From the IMG/VR virus record IMGVR_UViG_3300033151_000217, positions 1 to 49,640 of that record: a stretch of DNA of 49,640 bases, one strand, 5' to 3'. Below the pieces are notes generated by a model. That model was not told the DNA's origin and did no database searches. It was given only the letters and a program-made list of their open reading frames with translations. How positions within the stretch are numbered: position 1 is the stretch's first letter; every line of letters starts with the position of its first letter. The stretch is from a virus. Of the stretch, positions 6,501-14,960 are shown piece by piece. A program made the translations under genes and the position numbers.

Positions 6501-6869
6501 GTGGCTGAGAACATAGATTTTGAATTCGACATAGTAGTAACCCGTGGAGATGCGAGAGAGCTTCCACTTGAGTTCTATGACGATGACGAGAGCGATCTTG
6601 ATGTTACTACATGGTCGTTCTTCTATACGGCCAAGGAATCAAACAGTGATACAGACGCCGATGCTGTTGTAACGAAAGACCCGCTTGATCTTGTTGTCTA
6701 TGATACGAACAAGGTGAAGCTGATGCTTTCGGAAACTGACACGGACATCAATCCACAGGATTACATCCACGATCTTCAGGTTATCAACTCTGCTGGAACT
6801 TTGACAATCGGCAAAGGGAAACTGGTGATTGAGGAACAGACTACAGTCAGGGTTGCGGCAATGCCATGA
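6501..6869 (+). CDS. Baseplate/fibre-associated BppU-N-like beta protein (122 aa)
   Basis: GTG at 6501 follows AAGGAGAAG. The sequence has the pattern of the N-terminal beta domain of phage upper-baseplate or fibre adaptor proteins: a short lead strand, a D-D-x-E-S-D-L-D turn followed by WSFFYTAK, an LMLSETDTDINPQDYIHDLQ segment, and a final G-K-G-x-L-V-I-E strand. Its stop overlaps the start of the giant fibre (ATGA), which fits a fibre-attachment role. The assignment is by pattern, without residue-level proof. Confidence 0.5.
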   Translation: MAENIDFEFDIVVTRGDARELPLEFYDDDESDLDVTTWSFFYTAKESNSDTDADAVVTKDPLDLVVYDTNKVKLMLSETDTDINPQDYIHDLQVINSAGTLTIGKGKLVIEEQTTVRVAAMP

Positions 6870-9800
6870 TAGAAAAACACATATTTACAAAGAGCACTAC
6901 GCTGAAGATCTCTGTCAAGGGAGATACGATCTTCAAGATCCGTCAGCGTGTCCCTGAGATTATCAAGGTCAAGATTGGCGGGATAGCGATCAGCGGTGGA
7001 GGCAGTGACCTTCCCGTTGGTGGTGCTACTGGTGCAGTGCTTACCAAGACGAGTCCCGCTGATTTCGCAATGGCATGGATCATGCCTCTTGTCCCTGTGG
7101 ATTGGACCAACACAACCCTGAACCTTTACACCACTGGGAATGGTGAGTTTGATGGTGATTTGACTGTTGGTGGATATCTTGATGTTGGTCGTCAGGCCAT
7201 GATAGGGGATTACCTGACAGTAGGTAGCTATGCAACTGTAGGTGGCTATCTGACTGCCGAGGGAACCTTAACATCCACAGCAGGAACTCTGGTTCTTGAC
7301 CAAGGAAGCATTCTCTACTCAGGTGGAGAGTTCATCTTCAGTCACCCCATTCAGGGTGTAGCTGTATTCCCTGATACTACTGGCAAGTACCCAGATTATT
7401 ACCTGAGTCCCACTAACCTTGGTGGGGTTATATGGCAACTGCTTAATCATGCAAGCGGAGTATCAACACAGCATTGGGATACGCAGTCTCAAGATCAATA
7501 CGAAGCGTTCACTGGTGAAGAAACAATCAGGTTCATTTCGACTGACAACGGTGTTCAGTTCGACTTGTCTAATGTTCTTGGTGGTGTTCTTGTCGATATC
7601 ACTGGTGCTGGAGTCGGGAGTCTTCCTGATCCGCTCCACCGTGACCAGTTCATTGCTGATGGTGGCTTATCGAATGACATTACGTTCAGTGCCGCAAATG
7701 GTGGTATCAGCTTCCCGCTTGAGTCGAATAAACTGACCTTTGTTTCTGGAGAGCTTGGATACGATACAGCAAATTCGATGATGGGTGGATCTCTTCTCTA
7801 TTCTGGAAGCTTCGAAGTAGAAGAGAACCTAGGGATCGGTTCTGGAAATACAATCGGCGGTAGCGGTGTTGGCTTCCTCTATATGCGTGGCAATGGAGTG
7901 ACACAGAGCTTGGGTTACGATGGAACGAAGTTCATTTTCAGTGACCTTCTGGTTGCGCCTGAGCTGTCCATTAGCGGCACTGGAGAATTCGGCAATCACC
8001 TGACGCTCCAGCAGAGCTTACTCTACATGGACGCTTCTCAGTCGGCATTCATCTACTATTCGCCAGCAGATACATTCGTTTTTAGTCACCCGATTGAAGG
8101 CGTTGCTTATTTCCCAGACCAGACAGGAAAGATAGACGAAGAGTGGTTCTTGAGTACAGACGGGACAGATCCTCTTTGGCATCAACTCAAATACATATAT
8201 GGACTCTCTGTTTACAACCCTGCTTTTTCTGTGGAAGAGGAAAGCATTGTCTTTGGTGAGAGTTCAAGACTCGCTTTTTATTCAAGCGATGATAGCGTTA
8301 CATTTTCTCTTGCTGGTGGTGGCACATCTCTTACAAGAATAGATATTAAAAACAATTCAATATTGACAAGTACCTTTGAGAATATTGATATTACAGACAG
8401 CCTAAATGACGCTTTGGATATGAAGGCAGGCGGGATAATGCTGAGGTCGCCAAGTGACCACAGCGCAACTGGTCGCATATCGTTCCAGCATGACTTTGAT
8501 CTGCCGGGAACTGCTTCGTGGATACACTATGATGCCACTGTCACTACGGGAAGCCGCCTGATGACAGGACAGGACTTTGGGATCGGTCGTGAACTCTCGG
8601 TAAATACCTATCGAAACCAAATAGCAGGGACCATAACGCTGTACGAGGGTTCGCCAAGCTCAAACTATGGCGAGATAAGATTCGCGAACAACGGATTCTC
8701 GCTATTTCCGACCCACTCTCTTGATCTCAATAGCATCACTGCTGGAAGCACTGACGAGGTTCTCACTACCGACTCTGGTGGCAACGTAGTCTGGGCTATC
8801 GCTCCCGGTGCTCCCGGTGGAGACATCTCTCCCGGCAACATCCACATCAACCCTACGTTCGATGAAGGCGACCAAGTACCGAGCTGGGTTAGATTCGGAA
8901 ACGACAACAAAGGCACTTATCCACACATATACTTTGATGCGGAAATCGCAGGGTCATTCATACTCAACAGGAACGTCAGTCTTCCGAGTCTGTCTATCAG
9001 CGGGAATATAATAACAGTTGGGAATGTAACATCAACACATACCATCGGAGCCGCTGACAGGCTCAAGGCTGTGAATGGTGTGAACCTTAACCCAGATTCC
9101 GGGAACTTGCAGACCTATGGATATCTCTACTCATCTGGATATATACTTACCAATCACAAAGAAGACTCAGCGTGGATCAGATGCAAGTATCAGTCTCCGC
9201 ATCGTTGGGAAACAAATCAGCCTTGGTTCTTTGAAAGCACTGTTGAAATTGACAGCGCACTGACCGTCAATGGATCAATTGAAAATACTGTTGGAAACAT
9301 TACGGCATCTGAAAAAAGTGCCAAGATCATTGCCTCAAATGGTCCTGTAGAGGCTCAGTTTGCTGTTGGGGATGAGGGATCATTCGCTGGTAAGATATTT
9401 GCACATGATGGCGTGTACTCCAACATGCAGGGGCAGAGGACCGACTCTGGTTTCTACTTCTACACTGAAGGCGACCTGAACGCAGGCTGGATCAAGAAAG
9501 GTCAAGTCTCAACAGACCTCTTCAAGTTTTCGCATGGTATAGACCTTCCTTCGGCATTCGGAGTTACTGGCGATGGCAACGCAGGGCAGGTTCTCGGAAC
9601 AGATACAGCGGGCGGGTTATACTGGGTTGATAATGCTAGTGGTGGTGGTGGAAGCCCGGTAGATACATTCGTTATCCAATCTGTTCTTGATACTGCGCTG
9701 AAATTTGAGAATGCGGCGGGCGATGACAGCGGCGGCATCAGCTTCTCATATGATGGCCTCATTGTGTTTGACGACCTTGGACTTAACCCTGCTACGATAG

Positions 9801-12235
9801 ATGCATCGCAGACAGCGTACATCGACTTCATCAGTGGGAATAGGGAGTGGAGATTCCCTGAAGGCTTACAGGTTGGTGATTCAACATCATCAGAACCCAC
9901 GATGGCAGAGATCTGGTTGAAGGGCACACAGGACCATAAGATCGAATCACACTCCAGCGGGTATCTCCAGTTCACCGGATCAGTAAAGATGCTTGGTTCT
10001 CTTGCTGTCGATGGCATAACCACAATGAACAGCAAACTGGTCATGGTCGGTTCATCCATTGAAACAGACAAGAGCCTGTGGATCTATCCTGCTGGACAAG
10101 AAGGTTCCGGCACTGCTGAGAACTATGACGAGATAAAGTTTGGCCTTCCCAACCTTAGTGCTGATACGCCATCACTGAGATGGTATCCGAACCCTGATGC
10201 CGGGGATTGGGGCCACTTCGTATTCAATAGAGATCTCATCACTGGAGCCGCTCTTGGTGGTGGAAGCATAAACATCACAGATCCTCTGGTCCCTTCGTCA
10301 AGTGCCAGCCTTACGTTTGAGGACGGGGTTGGTATTGACATAAGTGACGATACAGTTATAACAGGCGACCTTGATGTAACCGGAGTTTTAACATTTGGCT
10401 CAATGGTAGCATCGTTTGATAGCATCGCTACTGATGCGATAAACGAGAAGACTGCCGCTCATGGAATCGAGTTTGATAACGGAAGTACAAGAATTAAGGA
10501 CGGCGCATTATATCTGAATTATGACAACTCAGCGAATGCTGTTCTTTATGCTTACGAGGGTAGCCCGACAGGGGCCTCTATTTCATATGACTCTGGGAAC
10601 AACCAATGGAACTTCTCTCATGCGTTCAATGCTGGTGGAAACTACATGAGCATGAGCGGTTGGGATCTCCACATCAACGTGGATGGCGTAGCCCAAATTC
10701 CAAGGATACTGTTTGGGCATTCGGGTGATCCCTATGCCGATAGCTTACAATATGTCCTTGCTAGTACAAGATTCGAATTCTCAGATGATGTTCATATCAT
10801 TGGCGACTTGTCGCTTACTGGAAGCCTCCCCTCTCATGGCCATGTAGCCGCTGATGTGTCTGATTTTGACACAGAGGTTGAAAACAATACTGATGTTGCG
10901 GCGAACACTACTCATCGTGGTCTGACCAACGAGCACATCAACTGGACAACAGAGACGGTTCTTGGCCTTAGTGCTGGCATTGTCACTAGCGAAAACGACA
11001 TAACAGCAAAGGCGAATCTCAAGGGCGAGAGCATGTATCTCAACCCCGGCGGTACAAGTCCAGGTATCACCAACTTCTACTTCCGTGGTGCAGGATCAGA
11101 CTCAGATGGATTAATCTATTTCCTGCATGGCACTGCTGAGTTCACTGTCAGCAAACCATGGAATGTCACTGGTGCTCTTGGGGCCACCTCAGTCAAGACA
11201 GACACCATCAACGAGAAGACCGCATCGGCTGGCGTGACGGTAGACGGCCTGCTCATCAAGGATGGCGGCTTCCCCGGTAGTGGTCTTGGCGGGCTGACTG
11301 ATTACGATGTGACAATAGGCGATGTTGTTACTCCCGATTACGGCATCATGAGAATCGGTAACTCTGTCTGGGGCAGGACAAGCAACACTGCTGGCTACAA
11401 CATGAATGGCGCAACAGTCATCCAGAATATTGGTGGGCCTGTAACTGGTGACATCGAGTTTGCTATTATCGACAGTGCTGGGTTTATCAGATTCGCAACG
11501 CCCAAGAGTGGTGTTGGCAATGCTACCTACAATCCCCGGTCCATGCTGATTGCTGGTCCTGCGATTCAGGACAGTGATATCGTTACTGTAGATTATTGGA
11601 AGAGCCAGGGCATTTTTGATAATCTCTTGTGCGATACAAGCGGAGCCGGTGCTGACCTTGGCGTACAGAACAACCTTGAGGTTGAGGGTCAGATATTCAT
11701 TGATAACATTGACGAGTCAACCACTGGTGCTGGCGTAACCATTGACGGAATGCTAATCAAGGACAGCGTGATAGGCTGGAGTGCAGTAAACAAGCAGGGT
11801 TCTGATCTTGCTGATCTTGAGAGTGCTTTCCATGGCGATCTTTCCAATGCTGGAACAAACTCACATGCGACCATAGACACGCACCTTGCTGATGATGCGA
11901 AGCACAGCATAGATGAGGCAATTGAGATCAGCCTTGAGGGCACTGTTGATGAGCGGCAACCATATGTCGTTCCTTTCGACATGACGATCACAGGCTGGAC
12001 GATGTTCCTTGATGTTAGCGGCAGTATGGCCATAGGTGTTTGGAAAGACAGTTATGCGAATTACCCCCCGACTGTTGCTGATGTCATTGTTACTCCCTCT
12101 GTCACTACTGCGGTCAAGAATCAGGCAACTGGACTTAGTATCTCGTTGACCAAGGGTGACATTCTGATGTTCAACGTGAACTCGGTCACTACTTCTGGTG
12201 TCGGTACACTGGCACTTACCGGGGTCAGGGCATGA
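6866..12235 (+). CDS. Giant tail fibre protein (1789 aa)
   Basis: The product is a very long, Gly/Ser/Asp-rich, beta-repetitive fibre. The N-terminal 45 residues (TLKISVKGDTIFKIRQRVPE) are distinct and may attach to the virion. The shaft holds repeated units FIFSHPIQGVAVFPDTTGK and FVFSHPIEGVAYFPDQTGK (near nt 7331 and 8074) with similar flanks. Further along are three copies of an INEKTA-x-x-G-V-x-x-DG element (near 10440, 11205 and 11705), and SNAGTNSHATIDTHLADDAKH near the C-terminus. The last 100 residues look like a compact beta receptor-binding head. It is followed without a gap by accessory beta proteins. It probably forms trimers and binds the host surface. Confidence 0.85.
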   Translation: MIEKHIFTKSTTLKISVKGDTIFKIRQRVPEIIKVKIGGIAISGGGSDLPVGGATGAVLTKTSPADFAMAWIMPLVPVDWTNTTLNLYTTGNGEFDGDLTVGGYLDVGRQAMIGDYLTVGSYATVGGYLTAEGTLTSTAGTLVLDQGSILYSGGEFIFSHPIQGVAVFPDTTGKYPDYYLSPTNLGGVIWQLLNHASGVSTQHWDTQSQDQYEAFTGEETIRFISTDNGVQFDLSNVLGGVLVDITGAGVGSLPDPLHRDQFIADGGLSNDITFSAANGGISFPLESNKLTFVSGELGYDTANSMMGGSLLYSGSFEVEENLGIGSGNTIGGSGVGFLYMRGNGVTQSLGYDGTKFIFSDLLVAPELSISGTGEFGNHLTLQQSLLYMDASQSAFIYYSPADTFVFSHPIEGVAYFPDQTGKIDEEWFLSTDGTDPLWHQLKYIYGLSVYNPAFSVEEESIVFGESSRLAFYSSDDSVTFSLAGGGTSLTRIDIKNNSILTSTFENIDITDSLNDALDMKAGGIMLRSPSDHSATGRISFQHDFDLPGTASWIHYDATVTTGSRLMTGQDFGIGRELSVNTYRNQIAGTITLYEGSPSSNYGEIRFANNGFSLFPTHSLDLNSITAGSTDEVLTTDSGGNVVWAIAPGAPGGDISPGNIHINPTFDEGDQVPSWVRFGNDNKGTYPHIYFDAEIAGSFILNRNVSLPSLSISGNIITVGNVTSTHTIGAADRLKAVNGVNLNPDSGNLQTYGYLYSSGYILTNHKEDSAWIRCKYQSPHRWETNQPWFFESTVEIDSALTVNGSIENTVGNITASEKSAKIIASNGPVEAQFAVGDEGSFAGKIFAHDGVYSNMQGQRTDSGFYFYTEGDLNAGWIKKGQVSTDLFKFSHGIDLPSAFGVTGDGNAGQVLGTDTAGGLYWVDNASGGGGSPVDTFVIQSVLDTALKFENAAGDDSGGISFSYDGLIVFDDLGLNPATIDASQTAYIDFISGNREWRFPEGLQVGDSTSSEPTMAEIWLKGTQDHKIESHSSGYLQFTGSVKMLGSLAVDGITTMNSKLVMVGSSIETDKSLWIYPAGQEGSGTAENYDEIKFGLPNLSADTPSLRWYPNPDAGDWGHFVFNRDLITGAALGGGSINITDPLVPSSSASLTFEDGVGIDISDDTVITGDLDVTGVLTFGSMVASFDSIATDAINEKTAAHGIEFDNGSTRIKDGALYLNYDNSANAVLYAYEGSPTGASISYDSGNNQWNFSHAFNAGGNYMSMSGWDLHINVDGVAQIPRILFGHSGDPYADSLQYVLASTRFEFSDDVHIIGDLSLTGSLPSHGHVAADVSDFDTEVENNTDVAANTTHRGLTNEHINWTTETVLGLSAGIVTSENDITAKANLKGESMYLNPGGTSPGITNFYFRGAGSDSDGLIYFLHGTAEFTVSKPWNVTGALGATSVKTDTINEKTASAGVTVDGLLIKDGGFPGSGLGGLTDYDVTIGDVVTPDYGIMRIGNSVWGRTSNTAGYNMNGATVIQNIGGPVTGDIEFAIIDSAGFIRFATPKSGVGNATYNPRSMLIAGPAIQDSDIVTVDYWKSQGIFDNLLCDTSGAGADLGVQNNLEVEGQIFIDNIDESTTGAGVTIDGMLIKDSVIGWSAVNKQGSDLADLESAFHGDLSNAGTNSHATIDTHLADDAKHSIDEAIEISLEGTVDERQPYVVPFDMTITGWTMFLDVSGSMAIGVWKDSYANYPPTVADVIVTPSVTTAVKNQATGLSISLTKGDILMFNVNSVTTSGVGTLALTGVRA
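7310..7575 (+). repeat. Fibre internal repeat, copy 1
   Basis: This stretch encodes an FIFSHPIQGVAVFPDTTGK core and a following segment ending IRFISTDNGVQFDL. It is paralogous at the protein level to copy 2 at 8040-8310. The divergence suggests an old duplication in the fibre shaft. Confidence 0.6.
8040..8310 (+). repeat. Fibre internal repeat, copy 2
   Basis: This stretch encodes FVFSHPIEGVAYFPDQTGK and then a segment ending LAFYSSDDSVTFSL, aligned in order with copy 1 about 735 bp upstream. A weaker third relative may lie near 9520-9770. Confidence 0.6.
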
Positions 12236-12756
12236 GCCAGCTAGATCAGTACGTAAATGCCAGTGCTGATGATTGGACAGAGGGCAACCCTGCATCAACT
12301 ACAGGCAATACGCTGACTGTCAGGTATCTGAGCAACACAGCTACGGTATCGGCTGGATATTGCCTGATAGACACCAGCAGTATTCCCGATGATGCCACCA
12401 TTACCGGGGCAACATTCTATTGGTATGATCATGCATACCTTCAGCCGAAAGGTGCTGGGGTTAATAGCTCTGTTGCAATCTGGGATAATTCATCATCATA
12501 TATCCTTCTGCACAATTTCACAGAATTTACAGCCGGTCAAAAAAGCCATGCCCTTGAATCAGGCGAACTGGTGAACGTCAATAAAACAGGGGATACGAAA
12601 TTCAGATTCAGTACAGCAGAGCGGTCAGGCAAGGACAGGACATGGGATATCAGAGCTTACGATGGGTACAGTGGATCAAACGAACAGCCAAGACTTGTTG
12701 TAAATTATACAGAAGCAAGCGCAGGGGGACGAAGCAAGACGAGGATCTTGAGATGA
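12232..12756 (+). CDS. Fibre-accessory DNRLRE-like beta protein (174 aa)
   Basis: It starts ATGA-overlapped with the fibre stop. The pattern (early TLTVRYL, then LIDTSSIPDDATITGATFYW, and a terminal EQPRLVVNYTEAS) matches the DNRLRE/disaggregatase-related beta-sandwich found in secreted carbohydrate-binding proteins. It is likely a virion surface module or fibre tip partner binding host glycans. The C-terminal SKTRILR is basic. The family call is by pattern; the location beside the fibre supports it. Confidence 0.55.
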   Translation: MSQLDQYVNASADDWTEGNPASTTGNTLTVRYLSNTATVSAGYCLIDTSSIPDDATITGATFYWYDHAYLQPKGAGVNSSVAIWDNSSSYILLHNFTEFTAGQKSHALESGELVNVNKTGDTKFRFSTAERSGKDRTWDIRAYDGYSGSNEQPRLVVNYTEASAGGRSKTRILR

Positions 12757-13163
12757 CCGGGGGGATTGCAATGGAAGAAAAGAGCTACATACCGCTTCTG
12801 GTTGAGCTAACAAAGAAGCTGTCGCCAGCTCCAGCCGACAACCAACCGAACGAAATCATCATTGGTGATGGGAAGACTCCACCGATGATAGGAAGGGGAC
12901 TTTACAAGACTGACGAAATCGCAATCCTACAGGTGTTTCTCCCAAAGGGAAATATCCTGCCAGTACACAAACATGATCAGAAGGAATGGTTGATATGCTT
13001 TCATGGGAAGATAGAACTCAGGCTTGATGGCGAAATCATGATCCTGAGTCCCGGCTCCTGTAAATATCTGCCAGAGGGAACAGCGCATGAATCTGTTGCG
13101 CTTGAAGACAGCAAGACAATCGTAGTGACAATACCAGCAGATCCGGGGTTTCCCAATGTCTGA
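12753..13163 (+). CDS. Cupin-fold protein (136 aa)
   Basis: I choose ATG at 12753, overlapping the previous stop as ATGA; ATG at 12771 is an alternative. The conserved single-cupin pattern is clear: LPVHKHDQKEWLICFHGKIE gives the H-x-H ... E metal-ligand motif 1. Motif 2 is PGSCKYLPEGTAHES, with the second-motif His. The fold binds a metal or sugar; small cupins can be enzymes, epimerase-like or purely structural. Its place after fibre proteins suggests modification or binding of a glycan, which is inference. Confidence 0.7.
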   Translation: MTGGIAMEEKSYIPLLVELTKKLSPAPADNQPNEIIIGDGKTPPMIGRGLYKTDEIAILQVFLPKGNILPVHKHDQKEWLICFHGKIELRLDGEIMILSPGSCKYLPEGTAHESVALEDSKTIVVTIPADPGFPNV

Positions 13164-13476
13164 TTCGCCCAACGGTTGGGGAGAGTGGAGTCGGCACGTT
13201 CTTTTGGAACTAAAACGACTTAACACTGCAATAGAGAACATGGTCAGCAAAACGACTGATAACGAGAACGACATTATTGCTTTGGGTACGAGACTTAAAG
13301 GCAAAAACGATCTTTGTGTCCAGCACCATGACGAGATCAAAGAGATCAAGCGTTCAGTGCAGAAGAACAGGGATATGGTTATGAGCCACAGGTTGATTGC
13401 CGCAATGATCAGTGCTGTTACTGCATTGGCTACTGCTGTAATTGTAGCCTACTTCTCCATGAAGGGTGGGGCTTGA
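13156..13476 (+). CDS. Coiled-coil protein with C-terminal membrane helix, holin/XhlA-like (106 aa)
   Basis: It overlaps the cupin gene by 8 bases. A heptad-rich helix fills residues about 15-75 (VLLELKRLNTAIENM and EIKEIKRSVQKNRDM). A single hydrophobic segment near the C-terminus, LIAAMISAVTALATAVIVAY (about 80-99), ends in MKGGA. This layout is that of XhlA-type and some type-III holin accessory proteins, placing it in the host inner membrane. No endolysin gene lies nearby, so lysis function is unproven. Confidence 0.5.
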   Translation: MSDSPNGWGEWSRHVLLELKRLNTAIENMVSKTTDNENDIIALGTRLKGKNDLCVQHHDEIKEIKRSVQKNRDMVMSHRLIAAMISAVTALATAVIVAYFSMKGGA

Positions 13477-14960
13477 TGGAGGAAGTGGTCTACAGGGCAT
13501 CTCAGAGCATAGAGTATTTTGCCAGAACCTTTATGGGCAAGGCTCTGAGTGCCGCTGTCCCTCATTTCCACAAGAAGATCTACTCCGACCTTGAGGACAA
13601 TTCGATAGACAGACTTGGTATCGTAGCTCCACGAGGCCACTCCAAGAGCACCGTTGTCAGCGTCATCTATCCCATGTGGAGAATCCTGTTCAAGCCCAAG
13701 GAGGATGATCTGCTGATCCTGCTGATATCGGAATCTCTCACGCAGAGTTCAAACTTCGTTGGGATCATCAAGACCAATTTCATCGAGAATCCCCGCATCC
13801 TTCATTACTTCGGATCTCTGGAGGGACCAAAATGGACAGAGGACGAGATTGTTACATCGAACGGTGCGAAGCTGATCGCTCGTGGCACTGGCCAGCGCAT
13901 CAGGGGTACTCTCACTGGTCGGCAGTCGATCACTCGGCCCAATGTCATAATCTTGGACGATTTCGAATCGGAAACCAACAGCGGGACTCCGGAGGCAATC
14001 GACAAGAACAAGAAGTGGCTGACAAAGGCAGTTGAACCCTCCCTTGCTGATGATGGAAGACTGATTGCCATTGGAACGATTGTCTCAGAGAGGGCCTACC
14101 TCAAGGACATCGAAAAGGATGAGAGCTGGGTCACTCACTTCTATCAGGCGATCATGAACGATAAGCCTCTGTGGCCTGAGCGATTCCCGATGAAGCGGCT
14201 CATGAAGATCAAGAAGTCCTACGAGGACCGTGGAGAAGGGGATGCGTTCTGGCAAGAGTACATGAACATGCCCATCAATCAGGAGACTCAAGCCTTCAAA
14301 AAGGAGTCTTTCCAGTATTGGACAGGAGAGTTCAAACTGATTGATAGAACTGGGCCTGCTGTGAGATTACAGGAACCCGCTGACAGTGGAGATGAGTTGC
14401 TATGGACTCCGCTTAACGTCTGTGTAGGGGTGGATCTGGCTATCTCAGAGAACCATAAGGCTGACTTCACCGTGATAGCTCCATTAGGCATGGATTCGAA
14501 GCAGAGGCGTTTCGTATTGCCATATACACGCATAAAGACGAAGGACATTGATGTAATTGTAGACGAGATGTTTAACGTATGCAGGACATATGGAGCATCT
14601 CTTATCAATATCGAGACAATCCAGTTCCAAGAGGCTGTTGCAGAGCAGTTTCGCAAGAGGATGGACGAGCAGAAAGACGGATTCTACGTCACTATCAGGA
14701 AGAGCAAACCACGAACAGGCAAAGATGCACGAATTAGAAGCCTACAACCTCTATTCAGGTCAGGAATGATGTACCATCAGTCTCATATGACTGAACTTGA
14801 AGCAGAATTTCTTGCTTGGCCAAGAGCCGCACACGATGATATACCCGATGCGTTGCATATGGCGAATATGCACCTGACTCCACCAGATGCAGAGCCATTT
14901 GTAGGCGAGTCTCAACCTGAGATTCTTTATCAAGAGGAAGATTCATGGCTAGTTACATAA
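13476..14960 (+). CDS. terL: Terminase large subunit (494 aa)
   Basis: ATG at 13476 overlaps the previous stop (TGATG). The ATPase domain shows Walker A APRGHSKST (K57) and Walker B NVIILDD (D161). The C-terminal RNase H-like nuclease shows VGVDLA (D320), an acidic residue in INIETIQF, and the last catalytic aspartate within HDDIPDALHMAN. This protein powers DNA translocation into the prohead and cuts the concatemer. The length is normal. It overlaps the portal gene by 16 bp, as expected for a packaging operon. Confidence 0.93.
   Translation: MEEVVYRASQSIEYFARTFMGKALSAAVPHFHKKIYSDLEDNSIDRLGIVAPRGHSKSTVVSVIYPMWRILFKPKEDDLLILLISESLTQSSNFVGIIKTNFIENPRILHYFGSLEGPKWTEDEIVTSNGAKLIARGTGQRIRGTLTGRQSITRPNVIILDDFESETNSGTPEAIDKNKKWLTKAVEPSLADDGRLIAIGTIVSERAYLKDIEKDESWVTHFYQAIMNDKPLWPERFPMKRLMKIKKSYEDRGEGDAFWQEYMNMPINQETQAFKKESFQYWTGEFKLIDRTGPAVRLQEPADSGDELLWTPLNVCVGVDLAISENHKADFTVIAPLGMDSKQRRFVLPYTRIKTKDIDVIVDEMFNVCRTYGASLINIETIQFQEAVAEQFRKRMDEQKDGFYVTIRKSKPRTGKDARIRSLQPLFRSGMMYHQSHMTELEAEFLAWPRAAHDDIPDALHMANMHLTPPDAEPFVGESQPEILYQEEDSWLVT

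Noticed and set aside
7080-8930. Several 60-100 codon minus-strand frames opposite the fibre gene
   Set aside because: All are shadows of the repetitive, GT-rich fibre sequence with no start signals.
9502-10071. A 189-codon minus-strand frame inside the fibre gene
   Set aside because: Antisense to a repetitive fibre gene, Ser/Pro-rich and without a start site signal.
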